From: Woeseiaceae bacterium | GTDB lineage: Bacteria; Pseudomonadota; Gammaproteobacteria; Steroidobacterales; Woeseiaceae | DNA: 64,000 bases | Assembly: GCA_028289545.1 (NCBI GenBank) | Contig: JANQPG010000032.1 | Location: forward strand, 1-64,000 | Reading direction: 5' to 3' | Shown: in pieces, positions 1 to 8,952 of the stretch | Layout: each line of letters begins with the position of its first letter | Numbering within the stretch: position 1 is the stretch's first letter | Notes under the pieces: generated by a model | Told to the model about the DNA's origin: nothing | Databases searched by the model: none | What the model saw: the letters and a program-made list of their open reading frames with translations, nothing else | Program-made: the position numbers and the translations under genes

Positions 1-513
1 CGACCGGCCCAGCGGATTGGCGATGTACGCAAGCTTCGAGCTGTCGGGCGACCAGTAGAGCTGGCTGATTCGAGTATTGGCGGGAAATCCGCTCGAAACC
101 TGGGTTGGCGTACCGCCGGCGGCAGCGATGACGTAAACGTTGGTCATGTCGTCCGCATCAGCGTCGGCAGTGTAGGCGATGGTTTGCTTGTCGGGCGATA
201 GCGCGAATCGCTGCACGTTGCCCGTGGGATTGCTGAAGGCCGCGGTCAGTTGCACCAGCGCTCCACCCTCGTCGGACGCGCTGAACAGATGCCGCTGCAT
301 GAGCGTCGGTTCGTCGGCGAGAAAGAACGCCGACTGCGGAGACCGTACCGGCGGAGGGGGCGGCGGCGGCGGCGGGGAGATGCCGGTACTGCCACCACCC
401 CCTCCGCCACCACCGCCGCCGCAGGCGGTCAGCAGGGCCAGAAGGGCGCTGAGAATCAGAATCCGGGGCGCCCGCTTACCGTGCGCGATCGTATTGAGAC
501 GGTTGATGGTCAT
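1..513 (-). CDS. Poly-Gly/poly-Pro lipoprotein with PD40-type repeats (3' end outside window)
   Basis: The gene reads leftward from an ATG at 513-511 and runs off the window, so only the first 171 codons are visible. The N-terminus is basic, then hydrophobic, and ends in a lipobox (LLTAC, Cys31), so it should be a lipoprotein. The Cys is followed by nine Gly, a short linker and nine Pro, which looks like a flexible spacer. The mature part has repeats of the kind QRFALSPDKQTIAYTAD and LYWSPDSSKLAYIA, typical of TolB-like PD40/WD40 beta-propeller blades. A purine-rich AGGGAGAAG lies just upstream of the ATG. The substrate or partner cannot be told. The lipoprotein at 10071 has the same Cys-polyGly-polyPro arrangement. 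Confidence 0.8.
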   Translation of the reverse strand, partial: MTINRLNTIAHGKRAPRILILSALLALLTACGGGGGGGGGGSTGISPPPPPPPPPVRSPQSAFFLADEPTLMQRHLFSASDEGGALVQLTAAFSNPTGNVQRFALSPDKQTIAYTADADADDMTNVYVIAAAGGTPTQVSSGFPANTRISQLYWSPDSSKLAYIANPLGRS

Positions 514-710
514 GTCGCTTCTCCCTCGGCCCTGAGGGCCATTTGCGTACCCGCTCGTGCCTGCGTGGCGGGTGCTTACGGGGTTAAGCGACGTTCGGGC
601 ACGTTCATGCCCAAAGAAAACGGCAGATCCGAGGGTCCGTGGTCGGAGACCGGGAATCCCTGACACTTAGCGTTTAGCCCACAAATCTCTCGAGATCGCC
701 GGGATTAAGG

Positions 711-736
711 AATCAGGCGAACGTTTCGGCCTGATT
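711..736. repeat. Inverted repeat, 8-bp arms
   Basis: AATCAGGC (711-718) and GCCTGATT (729-736) are perfect inverted arms around a 10-base centre. There is no T-run after it, so a regulatory site or RNA hairpin is more likely than a simple terminator. Confidence 0.5.
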
Positions 737-784
737 AACGCTGACCGGGCGGCTGTCTCAACAGCCCCGCCCCGGTAGATCGGC

Positions 785-805
785 CTGTTCGCGGTCGCCG
801 AACAG
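785..805. repeat. Inverted repeat upstream of wrbA, 7-bp arms
   Basis: CTGTTCG (785-791) and CGAACAG (799-805) are perfect inverted arms with a 7-base centre, about 105 bases before the wrbA start. It could be an operator for a redox or LysR-type regulator, but nothing in the sequence names the protein. Confidence 0.45.
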
Positions 806-909
806 CGCATCCGTCCCGGGCTATCTAGTGCCGGTGCGGCTCAACGTCTACCTTTACTAACGAATTCAGCCATCGTCACTGTCAATCACGTTCACGCGGA
901 GACAAGATC

Positions 910-1506
910 ATGCCCAAGATACTGGTCCTCTATTATTCGAGCTACGGCCATGTGGAAGCCATGGCTCAGGCCGTCGCGGAAGGCGCCCGGACTGGCGGCG
1001 CCGACGTCACGATAAAACGTGTACCGGAACTGATGCCGGAGGACGTTGCACGTCAAGCCGGCGTCAAGCTCGATCAACAAGCGCCCGTTGCCGACCCGGC
1101 CGAACTGGCCGACTACGACGCTATCGTGTTCGGCACGCCGACCCGATTCGGCAACATGGCGGCGCAGATGCGCAATTTTCTCGACCAGACGGGCCCGTTG
1201 TGGTTCGAGGGCAAACTGATCGGCAAGGTGGGCTCGGTGTTTACGTCCACCGGCACGGGTGGAGGCCAGGAAACCACAATCACCTCGTTTCACTCCACGC
1301 TGCTGCATCACGGCATGGTCGTGGTCGGCCTGCCCTACGCATCACCCGAATTGCTCGACGTCAGCGAGGTCCGTGGCGGCTCGCCCTACGGCGCCGCCAC
1401 GCTAGCCGGCAGCGACGGATCCAGACAGCCGACGGCCAGAGAGCTGAAGCTCGCCGGCGACCAGGGTGCGCATGTGGCGGCGATAACGTCGAAGATGGCT
1501 GCGTAG
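910..1506 (+). CDS. wrbA: WrbA-type NAD(P)H:quinone oxidoreductase
   Basis: A 198-aa flavodoxin-fold protein of the usual WrbA length. The N-terminus ([17 protein letters not shown]) is the FMN phosphate-binding loop. The motifs [18 protein letters not shown] and [11 protein letters not shown] match the FMN-binding segments of WrbA. The family carries out two-electron reduction of quinones with NAD(P)H in the cytoplasm, avoiding semiquinone formation. GGAGA lies 7 bases before the ATG. The next genes are a LysR regulator and a glutathionyl-hydroquinone reductase on the same strand, so the group looks like a quinone-detoxification cluster. Family assignment is firm; the physiological quinone is unknown. 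Confidence 0.95.
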   Translation: MPKILVLYYSSYGHVEAMAQAVAEGARTGGADVTIKRVPELMPEDVARQAGVKLDQQAPVADPAELADYDAIVFGTPTRFGNMAAQMRNFLDQTGPLWFEGKLIGKVGSVFTSTGTGGGQETTITSFHSTLLHHGMVVVGLPYASPELLDVSEVRGGSPYGAATLAGSDGSRQPTARELKLAGDQGAHVAAITSKMAA

Positions 1507-1575
1507 GCCGCCAGTACGGTGGCGCCGCCGAACAGCCGAGCGAAAATGGGGCCAAAACAGGGTGATAATGGCCCC

Positions 1576-2493
1576 ATGCAAATACACCTCGACCTGATCG
1601 TTGCGTTTCTTGCGGTCATGGAGACCGGCGGCGTCAATGCTGCCGCGCGGCGGCTCGGTCTGTCGCGCTCCGTTGTCAGCAAACGCATCATGGACCTCGA
1701 GGCGGCGCTTGGCGTCGGCCTGTTTGTGCGTTCCACCGTGCAAATGACGCCGACCGAGGCGGCGCAGGAATACTATGCGCGCACGGCCTTTCTTGTTCAG
1801 GAACTCGAGGACGCCGCGAACGACGTGCGGCCGGATGCCTCCGGGTTGAGCGGTACGCTGAGACTGGCGGCTCCGCTCAGCCTGTCGATCTCGCACTTGA
1901 GGGACGTGTACGTGGCGTTTGCGGGGCAGCACCCCGATCTGCATCTCGCCATCGATCTCGACGATCGCGTGGTGGACCTTGCCGGTGGCGGCTACGACGT
2001 GGCAATCCGCGTTGGCCGCCTGCCGGACTCGTCGCTCAAGGCGCGCCGGCTCGCCGACAGCCGGCGGGTACTCTGCGGCGCACCGAGTTACCTGGAGCAG
2101 CACGGCGAACCCCAGGCCCTGGAAGAACTGATTCAGCATCGAACGATCGGCTACGCGAACACGCCGACGAGCCAGATGTGGCGCTTTGCATCCGCAAATC
2201 CTGACGGACCGGAGCAAACCGTTCGCGTGTTGCCGGGGTTCGTAAGCAACAACGGTGAAACGATGCGCGCGGCCGCCATTGCCGGTATGGGTCTGGTGGT
2301 CCTGCCCGAGTTTCTTGTCAACGACGCGCTCCGGGATGGCCAGCTTCGAGCCGTTCTCGCCGACACTCAGCCGCTAGCCGACGGGGTCTACGTGGTCTAT
2401 CCCCCGGGGCGCGGCAAGTCGCGCAAGGTGCGCGCGTTTATCGATCACCTGGTCGAGGCTTTTACTGGCGGCCCGCCCTGGGCCATCGACTAG
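1576..2493 (+). CDS. LysR-family transcriptional regulator
   Basis: A 305-aa LysR protein. Residues 1-60 form the winged HTH (FLAVMETGGVNAAARRLGLSRSVVSKRI), and residues about 90-295 form the substrate-binding effector domain. The start was set at the ATG at 1576 because the HTH begins directly after it; in-frame upstream starts (1519, 1546) would add a low-complexity tail. The ribosome binding site is weak. It lies between wrbA and a glutathionyl-hydroquinone reductase, all on the plus strand, so control of quinone stress genes is a reasonable guess. The effector is unknown. Similarity is to the general AaeR/DsdC-like LysR group rather than to a named regulator. Confidence 0.9.
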   Translation: MQIHLDLIVAFLAVMETGGVNAAARRLGLSRSVVSKRIMDLEAALGVGLFVRSTVQMTPTEAAQEYYARTAFLVQELEDAANDVRPDASGLSGTLRLAAPLSLSISHLRDVYVAFAGQHPDLHLAIDLDDRVVDLAGGGYDVAIRVGRLPDSSLKARRLADSRRVLCGAPSYLEQHGEPQALEELIQHRTIGYANTPTSQMWRFASANPDGPEQTVRVLPGFVSNNGETMRAAAIAGMGLVVLPEFLVNDALRDGQLRAVLADTQPLADGVYVVYPPGRGKSRKVRAFIDHLVEAFTGGPPWAID

Positions 2494-2650
2494 CGACGCC
2501 GTTCGCTAATGCCGAACAGCGTGTCGGGTACGCGCCGTCTAGCAGCCCGTGCCGCACGCCCGTATTCTGAGGATCAAATCCGATGTCATCGAAAAAACGA
2601 CTGACACAGCCAAACTGACGCAGAAGCGTCATCGAGCAGGAGAAAAATGC

Positions 2651-3631
2651 ATGGGATTGTTGGTCAATGGCGAATGGCGAGACCGCTGGTACGACACGAA
2701 GTCGAGCGGCGGGCGTTTTGTCCGCCAGAAACAGGCGTTTCGCAACTGGATAACACCTGGGGGCGAACCCGGGCCCAGTGGCGACGGTGGATTCGCGGCC
2801 GAACCCGGCCGGTATCACCTCTATGTCAGCCTGGCCTGCCCGTGGGCGCACCGAACGCTGATTATGCGTGCGCTCAAAGGGCTCGAGGATCAGATTTCCG
2901 TATCGACGGTCGACTGGCTGATGGCTGACGAGGGCTGGACCTTCGGCCAGGAGAACGGCGAGGTCGACACTCGAGACGCCCTGTTTGGGCTCAACCGTTT
3001 GTACAAGGTCTACCAGAAGGCCGATCCCGTGTTTAGCGGGCGCGTCACCGTACCGGTGTTGTGGGACAAATCGAGCGGCACCATCGTCAACAACGAATCC
3101 TCGGAGATCCTACGCATGCTCGGCAGCGCCTTCGATGACTCGGGCGCCGAACCCGGCGACTATTACCCGGTTGAGCTGCGCGATGAAATCGATGCCATCA
3201 ACGAACGCGTCTACAACACGCTCAACAACGGCGTGTATCGGTCAGGCTTTGCGACGACGCAGGAAGCCTACGAAGAGGCCGTCTATCCGCTGTTCGAAAC
3301 GCTGGATTGGCTGGAAGGCATACTCGCGACGCAACGCTATCTGACCGGCGACCGACTGACGGAAGCAGACATCCGATTGTTCACAACCCTCGTACGATTC
3401 GACTCGGTCTATGTCGGTCACTTCAAGTGCAACCTTCGGCGCCTCGTGGACTATCCGTCCCTGTGGGCATTTACGCGTGACCTGTATCAACAGCCGAAAA
3501 TCAAAAAGACCGTGAACTTCGACCACATCAAGCGCCACTATTACGGCAGCCACAAGACGGTCAATCCGCACGGGATAATACCCGCCGGGCCGGTCATTGA
3601 TTTCGAAGAGCCCCACGGTCGCGGCGGTTAG
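2651..3631 (+). CDS. yqjG: Glutathionyl-hydroquinone reductase (Xi-class GST, YqjG/ECM4 family)
   Basis: A 326-aa protein of the Xi glutathione transferase class, which reduces glutathionyl-hydroquinones to hydroquinones. The catalytic cysteine is Cys63 in LYVSLACPWAHR, the family signature. The C-terminal helical GST domain includes YLTGDRLTEADIRLFTTLVRFD, and the family-typical NLRRLVDYPSLWAFTRDLYQ is present. The ATG at 2651 was chosen because AGGAG sits about 8 bases upstream and the protein then begins at the usual point (MGLLVNGEW). The stop overlaps by 4 bases the stop of the convergent porin gene. With wrbA next door this fits quinone recycling. Confidence 0.93.
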   Translation: MGLLVNGEWRDRWYDTKSSGGRFVRQKQAFRNWITPGGEPGPSGDGGFAAEPGRYHLYVSLACPWAHRTLIMRALKGLEDQISVSTVDWLMADEGWTFGQENGEVDTRDALFGLNRLYKVYQKADPVFSGRVTVPVLWDKSSGTIVNNESSEILRMLGSAFDDSGAEPGDYYPVELRDEIDAINERVYNTLNNGVYRSGFATTQEAYEEAVYPLFETLDWLEGILATQRYLTGDRLTEADIRLFTTLVRFDSVYVGHFKCNLRRLVDYPSLWAFTRDLYQQPKIKKTVNFDHIKRHYYGSHKTVNPHGIIPAGPVIDFEEPHGRGG

Positions 3632-5064
3632 AAATCCACTCGCGCCGAAATCTGGAACCTCATGCCGTCGCCCGCCAAGCCGGATTCCGTCTCTCGGGAT
3701 GCGTGGACCAGCTCCATGCCAAATGTTGCCCCGTCGAGCGGCGTCCAGAACAGGTTTGCCGCATAGTACTCGCCGCGGGAAAACGTCGAACCGGGGACGC
3801 CGTCCGGATTGTCGAGCTCCAGCACGCTTGCATACACCGTCGACCGCCACTGCTCCGACCACCAGCGCTGGTAGGCAATGTAAGCACTCGTGATGCCGGT
3901 CGCTTCGATACGACCGTCCGCGTCGATGAATCCCGCAAGACCCTGACCCGCAAACGTCGAATAATAATGTGTGAAGCCTTCGCCCAGCTGCGCCTGGAAG
4001 GCAATGTTGTCTTTTCCGCCGCCAAACGGCAGCGATAGACGCCCGGACAGGTTGATGCCACCGACCGTGACGTCGTCTTCCGTGGAACTGAGGCGACGAA
4101 CCAGTCCGGCCACGCGAAGCCGGCCCCAGTCCTGGGTGACCTGTGCAAAAGCGGTGATGTCGGGTATCTCGTCCGAGGCGAACAGATCCTCCGGATCTTC
4201 GATATCGCCGGCCGGATTCTCGACGCCGAGCCCCAGCCGCCAACCGGGCGCAACATCGGCCGCCCAGCGAATGCCCGGATTTCTCAGTATGGGCGCGCCC
4301 AGGGGTCCGCCGAAGTCCGATGTCTCCGGAATAGACTGGACGTCATCGAAATAGGACCACCACTGGCCAACATAAACGTTGCCGATCTGGGCGGCAAGAT
4401 GTCGCACGCGCAGCTCGTAATTATTGATGAACTCGCCGCCGCCGCCGAATATGTCGACCTCGAAGAAAGTACGCAGCGGCCCGAATGCCGTCGTTTTACG
4501 GTAGTCAACGTTGAGACGGCTGTTGCGAATGTGAAATCGTGCCTGGCGAGTATCGTCTTCGGCTGTGCCGTCCAGCGGAATCGTCCGCACGGACGTGACG
4601 TCCTGGATCCCCATGTTGTCGAAGTCGTAGCTGCCCTCGAGGCGCACGAATCCGCCTAGCCGGACCGAAGCGTCGTCGCCGGGTATCTGCAGCGAACCGT
4701 CGAAAGAGCCCGCTGTCACGATAGCGTCGTCCGGGAAACGGCCAATCGGCTGTCGTTGTGCCGTGTCGTTTATCGACGACGTCGTGTCGGCGTCTTGTGC
4801 GCCGTCAGCCGCATCATTGATCGAGCCAGACGGCGCGTGTTGCTGCTTCAGTTGGCGCAGCTCTTCCGCCTGCCGCTCCACGAGGAGGGTCAGCGCTTCG
4901 AGCTGCGCCCGAAGCTCCTCGACATCGCTGTCCGCGAACACCGGCGCAGACGACAAAACAGCGCCGCCAACTACGGCCGAGGTGAGCAAGACCCGTATGG
5001 ACGGAATCGACAACGGTCCCGGCCGGTTACCACGCATCGAAGCGTCGCGTAGCCGCTGATTCAA
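3628..5064 (-). CDS. DcaP-like trimeric outer-membrane porin
   Basis: A 478-aa exported protein. After a signal sequence (cleavage near VFA-DSD) comes a heptad-rich coiled coil (VEELRAQLEALTLLVERQAEELRQLKQQ), then a low-complexity linker, then a beta-barrel from about residue 110 beginning with VRLGGFVRLEGSYDF. It ends in aromatic Phe (RVDF), the BAM recognition signal. A short periplasmic coiled coil before a 16-strand barrel is the DcaP layout, proposed for uptake of dicarboxylates or peptides. The start codon overlaps the previous gene's stop by 4 bases. The substrate is not evident. An internal Met10 start is also possible and would give a more usual signal peptide. Confidence 0.8.
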   Translation of the reverse strand: MNQRLRDASMRGNRPGPLSIPSIRVLLTSAVVGGAVLSSAPVFADSDVEELRAQLEALTLLVERQAEELRQLKQQHAPSGSINDAADGAQDADTTSSINDTAQRQPIGRFPDDAIVTAGSFDGSLQIPGDDASVRLGGFVRLEGSYDFDNMGIQDVTSVRTIPLDGTAEDDTRQARFHIRNSRLNVDYRKTTAFGPLRTFFEVDIFGGGGEFINNYELRVRHLAAQIGNVYVGQWWSYFDDVQSIPETSDFGGPLGAPILRNPGIRWAADVAPGWRLGLGVENPAGDIEDPEDLFASDEIPDITAFAQVTQDWGRLRVAGLVRRLSSTEDDVTVGGINLSGRLSLPFGGGKDNIAFQAQLGEGFTHYYSTFAGQGLAGFIDADGRIEATGITSAYIAYQRWWSEQWRSTVYASVLELDNPDGVPGSTFSRGEYYAANLFWTPLDGATFGMELVHASRETESGLAGDGMRFQISARVDF

Positions 5065-5909
5065 TTTGCACCTCTCCGCCCGGGCCGAAACTGCAGAGCA
5101 ACTTCCCGGACGGGGGCTATACCGCCGCTCGCATCCTCCTCGTGGACAACCTCGAACGGGCGTCCCACCCGATTACCCGCCAGGTCCTCGAGGAGCGTGT
5201 TGATCACGAGTTCGTAATGGCTGTCTTGCCAGGCGGATCCTGGCGTAAAGCGCCAGCTCTGTTCGTTTTCGCCGAGACCGATCGTGCCCGGCACCAGCGC
5301 GCCGCTGCGGTCGCGAACGCGAATCCGGTGATACAGCGACACGTGATCATAGGGTCGATCGAGGTGGACGGCGACGGACTCCTGCGTCCCTGCTTCCGGG
5401 ATTTCCAACCCCCAGACTTCGGGATCGATTGCTTGCAGCCGAGCGGGCAAGACCTGCAGTTGTTTCCGGTAACGGTCGCCCAGCGGGCAACCGCGTGTAT
5501 CGCGCGCCTCGGGGCCAATGACCAGCGTGAATGTCTTCCCGGCGCTCACCGCACGGCCGAGCAGCTCATGCGAATCGAGTCCGGTCTTCACGCGACCGGG
5601 ATTCATCAGAACGGTAAGGCGCTTGCCGTCGGCGGACAGCAGCTCGTACCGCCCACGATACACCGCACCCTCGATCTCGCTACCGTTGCTGTCCAGGAGC
5701 CGCACGGAAGCAGCCAGTGAGTGCCGTTGCATGGCTCGTGTGAAGTAGACGTAGAACCTCAGAACGTTCTCGGGCACGGCTTGCGACGTCGGATAAACAA
5801 CGTCGACCCGCGGCGCGTCGTCGCAGACAGAACCGGCGGCGTGTGCCTGCGCGGAGGCGGCCGCGAGCGCTGCCAGCAACAGGCCACGGCGCCAGGAACA
5901 AGCCTTCAC
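5061..5909 (-). CDS. Exported Ig-like (SbsA-type) protein
   Basis: A 282-aa protein with a clear Sec signal peptide (LLLAALAAASAQAHA). The mature part begins with VDVVYPTSQAVPENVLRFYVYFTRAM, the pattern of bacterial Ig-like domains of the SbsA kind. A second such region (residues about 170-265) includes WRFTPGSAWQDSHYELVINT and LEDLAGNRVGRPFEV. No enzyme motif is visible, so a periplasmic or surface binding role is inferred. It lies between a YVTN-like lipoprotein gene and the DcaP-like porin, with 4-base translational coupling to the porin. That suggests one operon handling the same ligand or envelope process. Confidence 0.7.
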   Translation of the reverse strand: MKACSWRRGLLLAALAAASAQAHAAGSVCDDAPRVDVVYPTSQAVPENVLRFYVYFTRAMQRHSLAASVRLLDSNGSEIEGAVYRGRYELLSADGKRLTVLMNPGRVKTGLDSHELLGRAVSAGKTFTLVIGPEARDTRGCPLGDRYRKQLQVLPARLQAIDPEVWGLEIPEAGTQESVAVHLDRPYDHVSLYHRIRVRDRSGALVPGTIGLGENEQSWRFTPGSAWQDSHYELVINTLLEDLAGNRVGRPFEVVHEEDASGGIAPVREVALQFRPGRRGAN

Positions 5910-5920
5910 TGCCCGCGCCT

Positions 5921-7195
5921 CTAGTCGCGTACTCTGACTGTGTAACCCTCGTCGACCTTCAGCTGGTTCTGGAACTGACGCAGGAACTCCTGGCCCTCGG
6001 CGTATTCATAGTCCGGAAAGTTGTATTCGCTTTGGAACTCGGAAATCCGCATGTACGAACCCTTCCGATAGGACAACAACTCCGTCGTTCCGCGCTCGAG
6101 ATTTCGCTTCAACGCCAGTAGGAACTGCGGATTCTGATCCGCCACCTGCACGACGCCGCTCAATGGAACCGTAATGTGTTCGGTTCCAGCCGTAAGACCG
6201 ATGCCGGCAACAGGCGCGCTCAGTCCCGGGCTGGCGTCCGAATCCGCAATGGCACTCAGCGACATCAGCTTGGCGCCCATGTCCCGGTTGATGACCAGCA
6301 CGTGGGGCTCGGCCTTACCGTCCATGCCGTACACATCGAAAGACAGGATATCGAGCGGCTGATTGCCGTAGCCCAGCTCGGCAATCGTTTTGCCTTTGAT
6401 GTGTGCACCGTCCTCGAGTTTGTCGACGTCGATCGTGACTAGCGGCGTACACGTGTAGGCCGCAACGATGGTCTTCTTGCCGTCGATATCGACCAGGGTC
6501 ATGGCACGTATCGGCGCTCGCGTCTCTTGCTGCCCGTGCGCCGTGTGAAACATCTCGATGGAGGTCCGCGCTGCCTCGTCTCCGAACGGATACGGTATCT
6601 GTCGGAGCGTCGAGGCGAACTCGCCGGTCGACAGTCCGGAGACGTAAAGCACCCCGTCGGAATAGTCCAGATCGGTCACCACGAGCGAACTCGCGGGAAC
6701 GTCGCGCATGAAGGTAATGCCGGTATCCGGTGGAGACTCGAGCGGAGTCGTGGACCGCTCTGCCTTGTCGAGGCTCAGAATTTCGAGATCACCGTCGAGC
6801 GTCACGCTCGCGAGATAGGGCCTCTCACCGTCGCTCGACTGCACGCCCAGTGACAGGAACGCCACCTGGCTCGGCGCGTGCACGGCAACGTCATAGTAGT
6901 TCAGGCTCGCCTGATCGACCTTGAGCAGTGCGGCCAGCTCTTTGCCGAAGTCGGTCAGGTTGAAGGCGAGGGGCTCCGCCACCGCGCGGCCGTCCAGCGC
7001 GTCGGAAACGTCAATGGCGTGAATGGCGTTGCGAACGGGATCGGCGACAAACAGCGTGGCGTCCGGCCCGAACTCGAGGGCGGTCATTGCAGCGGGCAGT
7101 TCCGATGGATTCTTGGCCGCAAGCGACGTGTCCGCGCCGCAGCCGAACAGGAACAGGGAAAACGTCAGTGTCAGTGTCCGAGTAGTAATTTTCAC
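5921..7195 (-). CDS. Beta-propeller-like lipoprotein of unknown function
   Basis: A 424-aa protein read from a GTG at 7195-7193, chosen because GGGGA lies 7 bases upstream and it places a lipobox (LFLFGC, Cys19) in the usual position. An in-frame ATG at 7261 would bury the lipobox behind a polar tail. The mature protein has repeated segments such as MTALEFGPDATLFVADPVRN and SLVVTDLDYSDGVLYVSGLS, the look of a beta-propeller. No catalytic motif is seen. It sits 52 bases after the YciI-like gene and 11 bases before the exported Ig-like gene, within a likely four-gene minus-strand operon ending in the porin. Confidence 0.65.
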   Translation of the reverse strand: MKITTRTLTLTFSLFLFGCGADTSLAAKNPSELPAAMTALEFGPDATLFVADPVRNAIHAIDVSDALDGRAVAEPLAFNLTDFGKELAALLKVDQASLNYYDVAVHAPSQVAFLSLGVQSSDGERPYLASVTLDGDLEILSLDKAERSTTPLESPPDTGITFMRDVPASSLVVTDLDYSDGVLYVSGLSTGEFASTLRQIPYPFGDEAARTSIEMFHTAHGQQETRAPIRAMTLVDIDGKKTIVAAYTCTPLVTIDVDKLEDGAHIKGKTIAELGYGNQPLDILSFDVYGMDGKAEPHVLVINRDMGAKLMSLSAIADSDASPGLSAPVAGIGLTAGTEHITVPLSGVVQVADQNPQFLLALKRNLERGTTELLSYRKGSYMRISEFQSEYNFPDYEYAEGQEFLRQFQNQLKVDEGYTVRVRD

Positions 7196-7247
7196 GAGAG
7201 TGTCCCCAGTGTTGTGGAGGTGGATATCGATGTAGTGACAGAGTCCG

Positions 7248-7709
7248 TCAGCGAATGACAAAAGACTGGTCGGACATATTCAGTCGAATCGTCAACTCCC
7301 CTTCGTTGATCGCCCACTGGTACAGCTCGTATTCGCGCACGCCGGTTTTATGCATCGGGTCGGCGTCGGCAATCTCCTTGGCTTCTTCGAAAGAGTTGGC
7401 CCGAATCACGACCAGGCCGTTGCCACCCGCAAAGTCGTCGCCCTGTTTTGTCGTTTGTCCGCCCATCACCATGACGTCCGCACCTTCGATCTCGTGAATG
7501 AACTCCATGTGCGCGGGCAACACGGGCACAACCTCCTCAAAGGAATTCACGGGCTTTGTGACATAGAAGTAGACGTTCCACCCCATACCGGTATCCAGCT
7601 CATCCGCCTGCGCTTTGATGTCGCTGGATTGAGCCCGGGCGTCCAGGAACCCGATGAGAACAGCGCCCGTAATAACCACAAGTGCGATTGCAACTGCTTG
7701 CTTCTTCAT
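7248..7709 (-). CDS. Exported YciI-like domain protein
   Basis: A 153-aa protein with an N-terminal signal/anchor segment (VAIALVVITGAVLIGFLDARAQ). The rest resembles the YciI/DGPF dimeric alpha-beta-barrel family, with LPAHMEFIHEIEGADVMVMG in place of the family's HxxH/GPF-type segment and a GLVVIRANSFEEAKEIADAD strand-helix. Most YciI proteins are cytoplasmic, so export is unusual. It is the first gene of the presumed minus-strand operon that continues with a lipoprotein, an Ig-like protein and the porin. Enzymatic activity is unproven for most of this family, so no reaction is assigned. Confidence 0.7.
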   Translation of the reverse strand: MKKQAVAIALVVITGAVLIGFLDARAQSSDIKAQADELDTGMGWNVYFYVTKPVNSFEEVVPVLPAHMEFIHEIEGADVMVMGGQTTKQGDDFAGGNGLVVIRANSFEEAKEIADADPMHKTGVREYELYQWAINEGELTIRLNMSDQSFVIR

Positions 7710-7953
7710 TCTTTACCCCTTCGATTGAGCAATGCCCGAGGCACACGGTCAGCTCGGCGTACAACCTGCCGACGTGCTTGCTTCGTTTGAAAGATCACCA
7801 GTACGAAAGCCCGGTGCAGGCCAAGACGGTAGCGGAAAGGTACAACCAACGTTAAGAGTGATTAGTGCACATCGAATGTGCGGGCAGGCAACACGTGAAG
7901 CGAATGTTATCGGGTGGCGACGAAAGTGGTGCACTATCCAAGTGCAGCGTCCG

Positions 7954-8832
7954 TCAATTTGTTGCCAGGTATCCTTCTTCGCGAAGGCTCTGGAGGAACG
8001 ACTGCACCTTTGGAGTGCGGTGCATAGCCCCGTGCGTAACCACCCACATTTTTGTGCGCCAGACGCGACTCGGCGGCATAATCTCAACGAGACCGGGCTG
8101 CCTCCTGGCCTCTTCCACCGGCAGGAAGGCAATGCCGATGCCCGCCATCAAAGCATGGACGCGGCTGTGAAACTGCGGACTCAGAAAGCGGTACTTCAAG
8201 TCGGGGACACGTTTTTCCAGCCAGGCGTACGGCGCGGATGCCGTCCCCGAATTCATGATGCCAATGAACGCGTGATCCCCCAGTTCATCAAGTCCGCCGG
8301 GCCTGCCGTGTTTCTGCACATAGCTCTCGTGTGCGTACAGCCCCGATTCGAGGGGGCGCATCCGTATGACGACGTTATCCGGGTCGTTGGGCTTGCGGCC
8401 ACCCCGAATCGCAACGTGTGCTTCTCCGTATTCGAGCTTGGCAATCGCGGCATCGAGAATCAGGCGTACCGTCGAATCGGGGTTTTGCCCGGTGTAGAGG
8501 TTCAAGGCCCTGGAAATCGAACCGCAGAAGACCGCAATCGTCGACACGATGAGCTCACCCGAGACCCCCCGCGTTCGTGCATTAGACCGGCCAATGAACT
8601 GTTTGAACTGGTCTTCCGTCGCTTCCGCTACGCGCAGCAGGTCTTCGCCGACCTCGGTGAGCGAATACCCCCGGGCATTGCGGAAGAACACCTTGCTGCC
8701 GAGCTCCTCCTCCAGTGCATCAATGTGACGGATGATGGTTGCCCGGTGGACACCGAGCTCATCGGCGGCACCGCTGACCGTTCCACACTTGGCGACGTAG
8801 TAGGCAGTGCGAAATTCGTTCCATCTATCCAA
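7954..8832 (-). CDS. LysR-family transcriptional regulator
   Basis: A 292-aa LysR protein. The N-terminal HTH (YYVAKCGTVSGAADELGVHRATIIRHI) is followed by an effector-binding domain from about residue 90. The HTH is slightly unlike the common A-x-S-x-S-R-x-I form, having HRATIIRHI. The gene lies downstream of nothing on its own strand and reads toward the YciI-like operon 244 bases away, so control of that operon is possible. Directly upstream of its start is an AT-rich 10-bp inverted repeat (8845-8880) that may serve autoregulation. Confidence 0.9.
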   Translation of the reverse strand: MDRWNEFRTAYYVAKCGTVSGAADELGVHRATIIRHIDALEEELGSKVFFRNARGYSLTEVGEDLLRVAEATEDQFKQFIGRSNARTRGVSGELIVSTIAVFCGSISRALNLYTGQNPDSTVRLILDAAIAKLEYGEAHVAIRGGRKPNDPDNVVIRMRPLESGLYAHESYVQKHGRPGGLDELGDHAFIGIMNSGTASAPYAWLEKRVPDLKYRFLSPQFHSRVHALMAGIGIAFLPVEEARRQPGLVEIMPPSRVWRTKMWVVTHGAMHRTPKVQSFLQSLREEGYLATN

Positions 8833-8844
8833 TTCATATGCTCC

Positions 8845-8880
8845 ATAAATAGATCATAAATATTAGAAATATCTATTTAT
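8845..8880. promoter_or_regulatory. AT-rich inverted repeat, probable LysR promoter/operator
   Basis: ATAAATAGAT (8845-8854) and ATCTATTTAT (8871-8880) are perfect 10-bp inverted arms with a 16-base AT-rich centre. It begins 12 bases upstream of the LysR start codon and stands out sharply from the surrounding GC-rich DNA. The position suits promoter and autoregulatory site; the binding protein is inferred. Confidence 0.55.
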
Positions 8881-8952
8881 GTTGCATTTTTGCGCTACAA
8901 CAGATGCAAGTCAAACCGGGCTGACCGGCGTGGAGGCGTGGGGGCGAAGCCG

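Larger units (their letters stand above)
514..909. other. Intergenic region between divergent lipoprotein gene and wrbA
   Basis: About 400 bases with no convincing gene. It must hold the promoters for the leftward lipoprotein and rightward wrbA. Two perfect inverted repeats (711-736 and 785-805) stand out. A GGAGA ribosome binding site for wrbA lies at 898-902. Confidence 0.6.

Noticed and set aside
361-425. Poly-G/poly-C run as a possible sequencing error or frameshift site
   Set aside because: The frame is open through the run and gives a sensible Cys-Gly-Pro spacer seen again in another lipoprotein. Phase variation by slippage is possible but there is no direct support.
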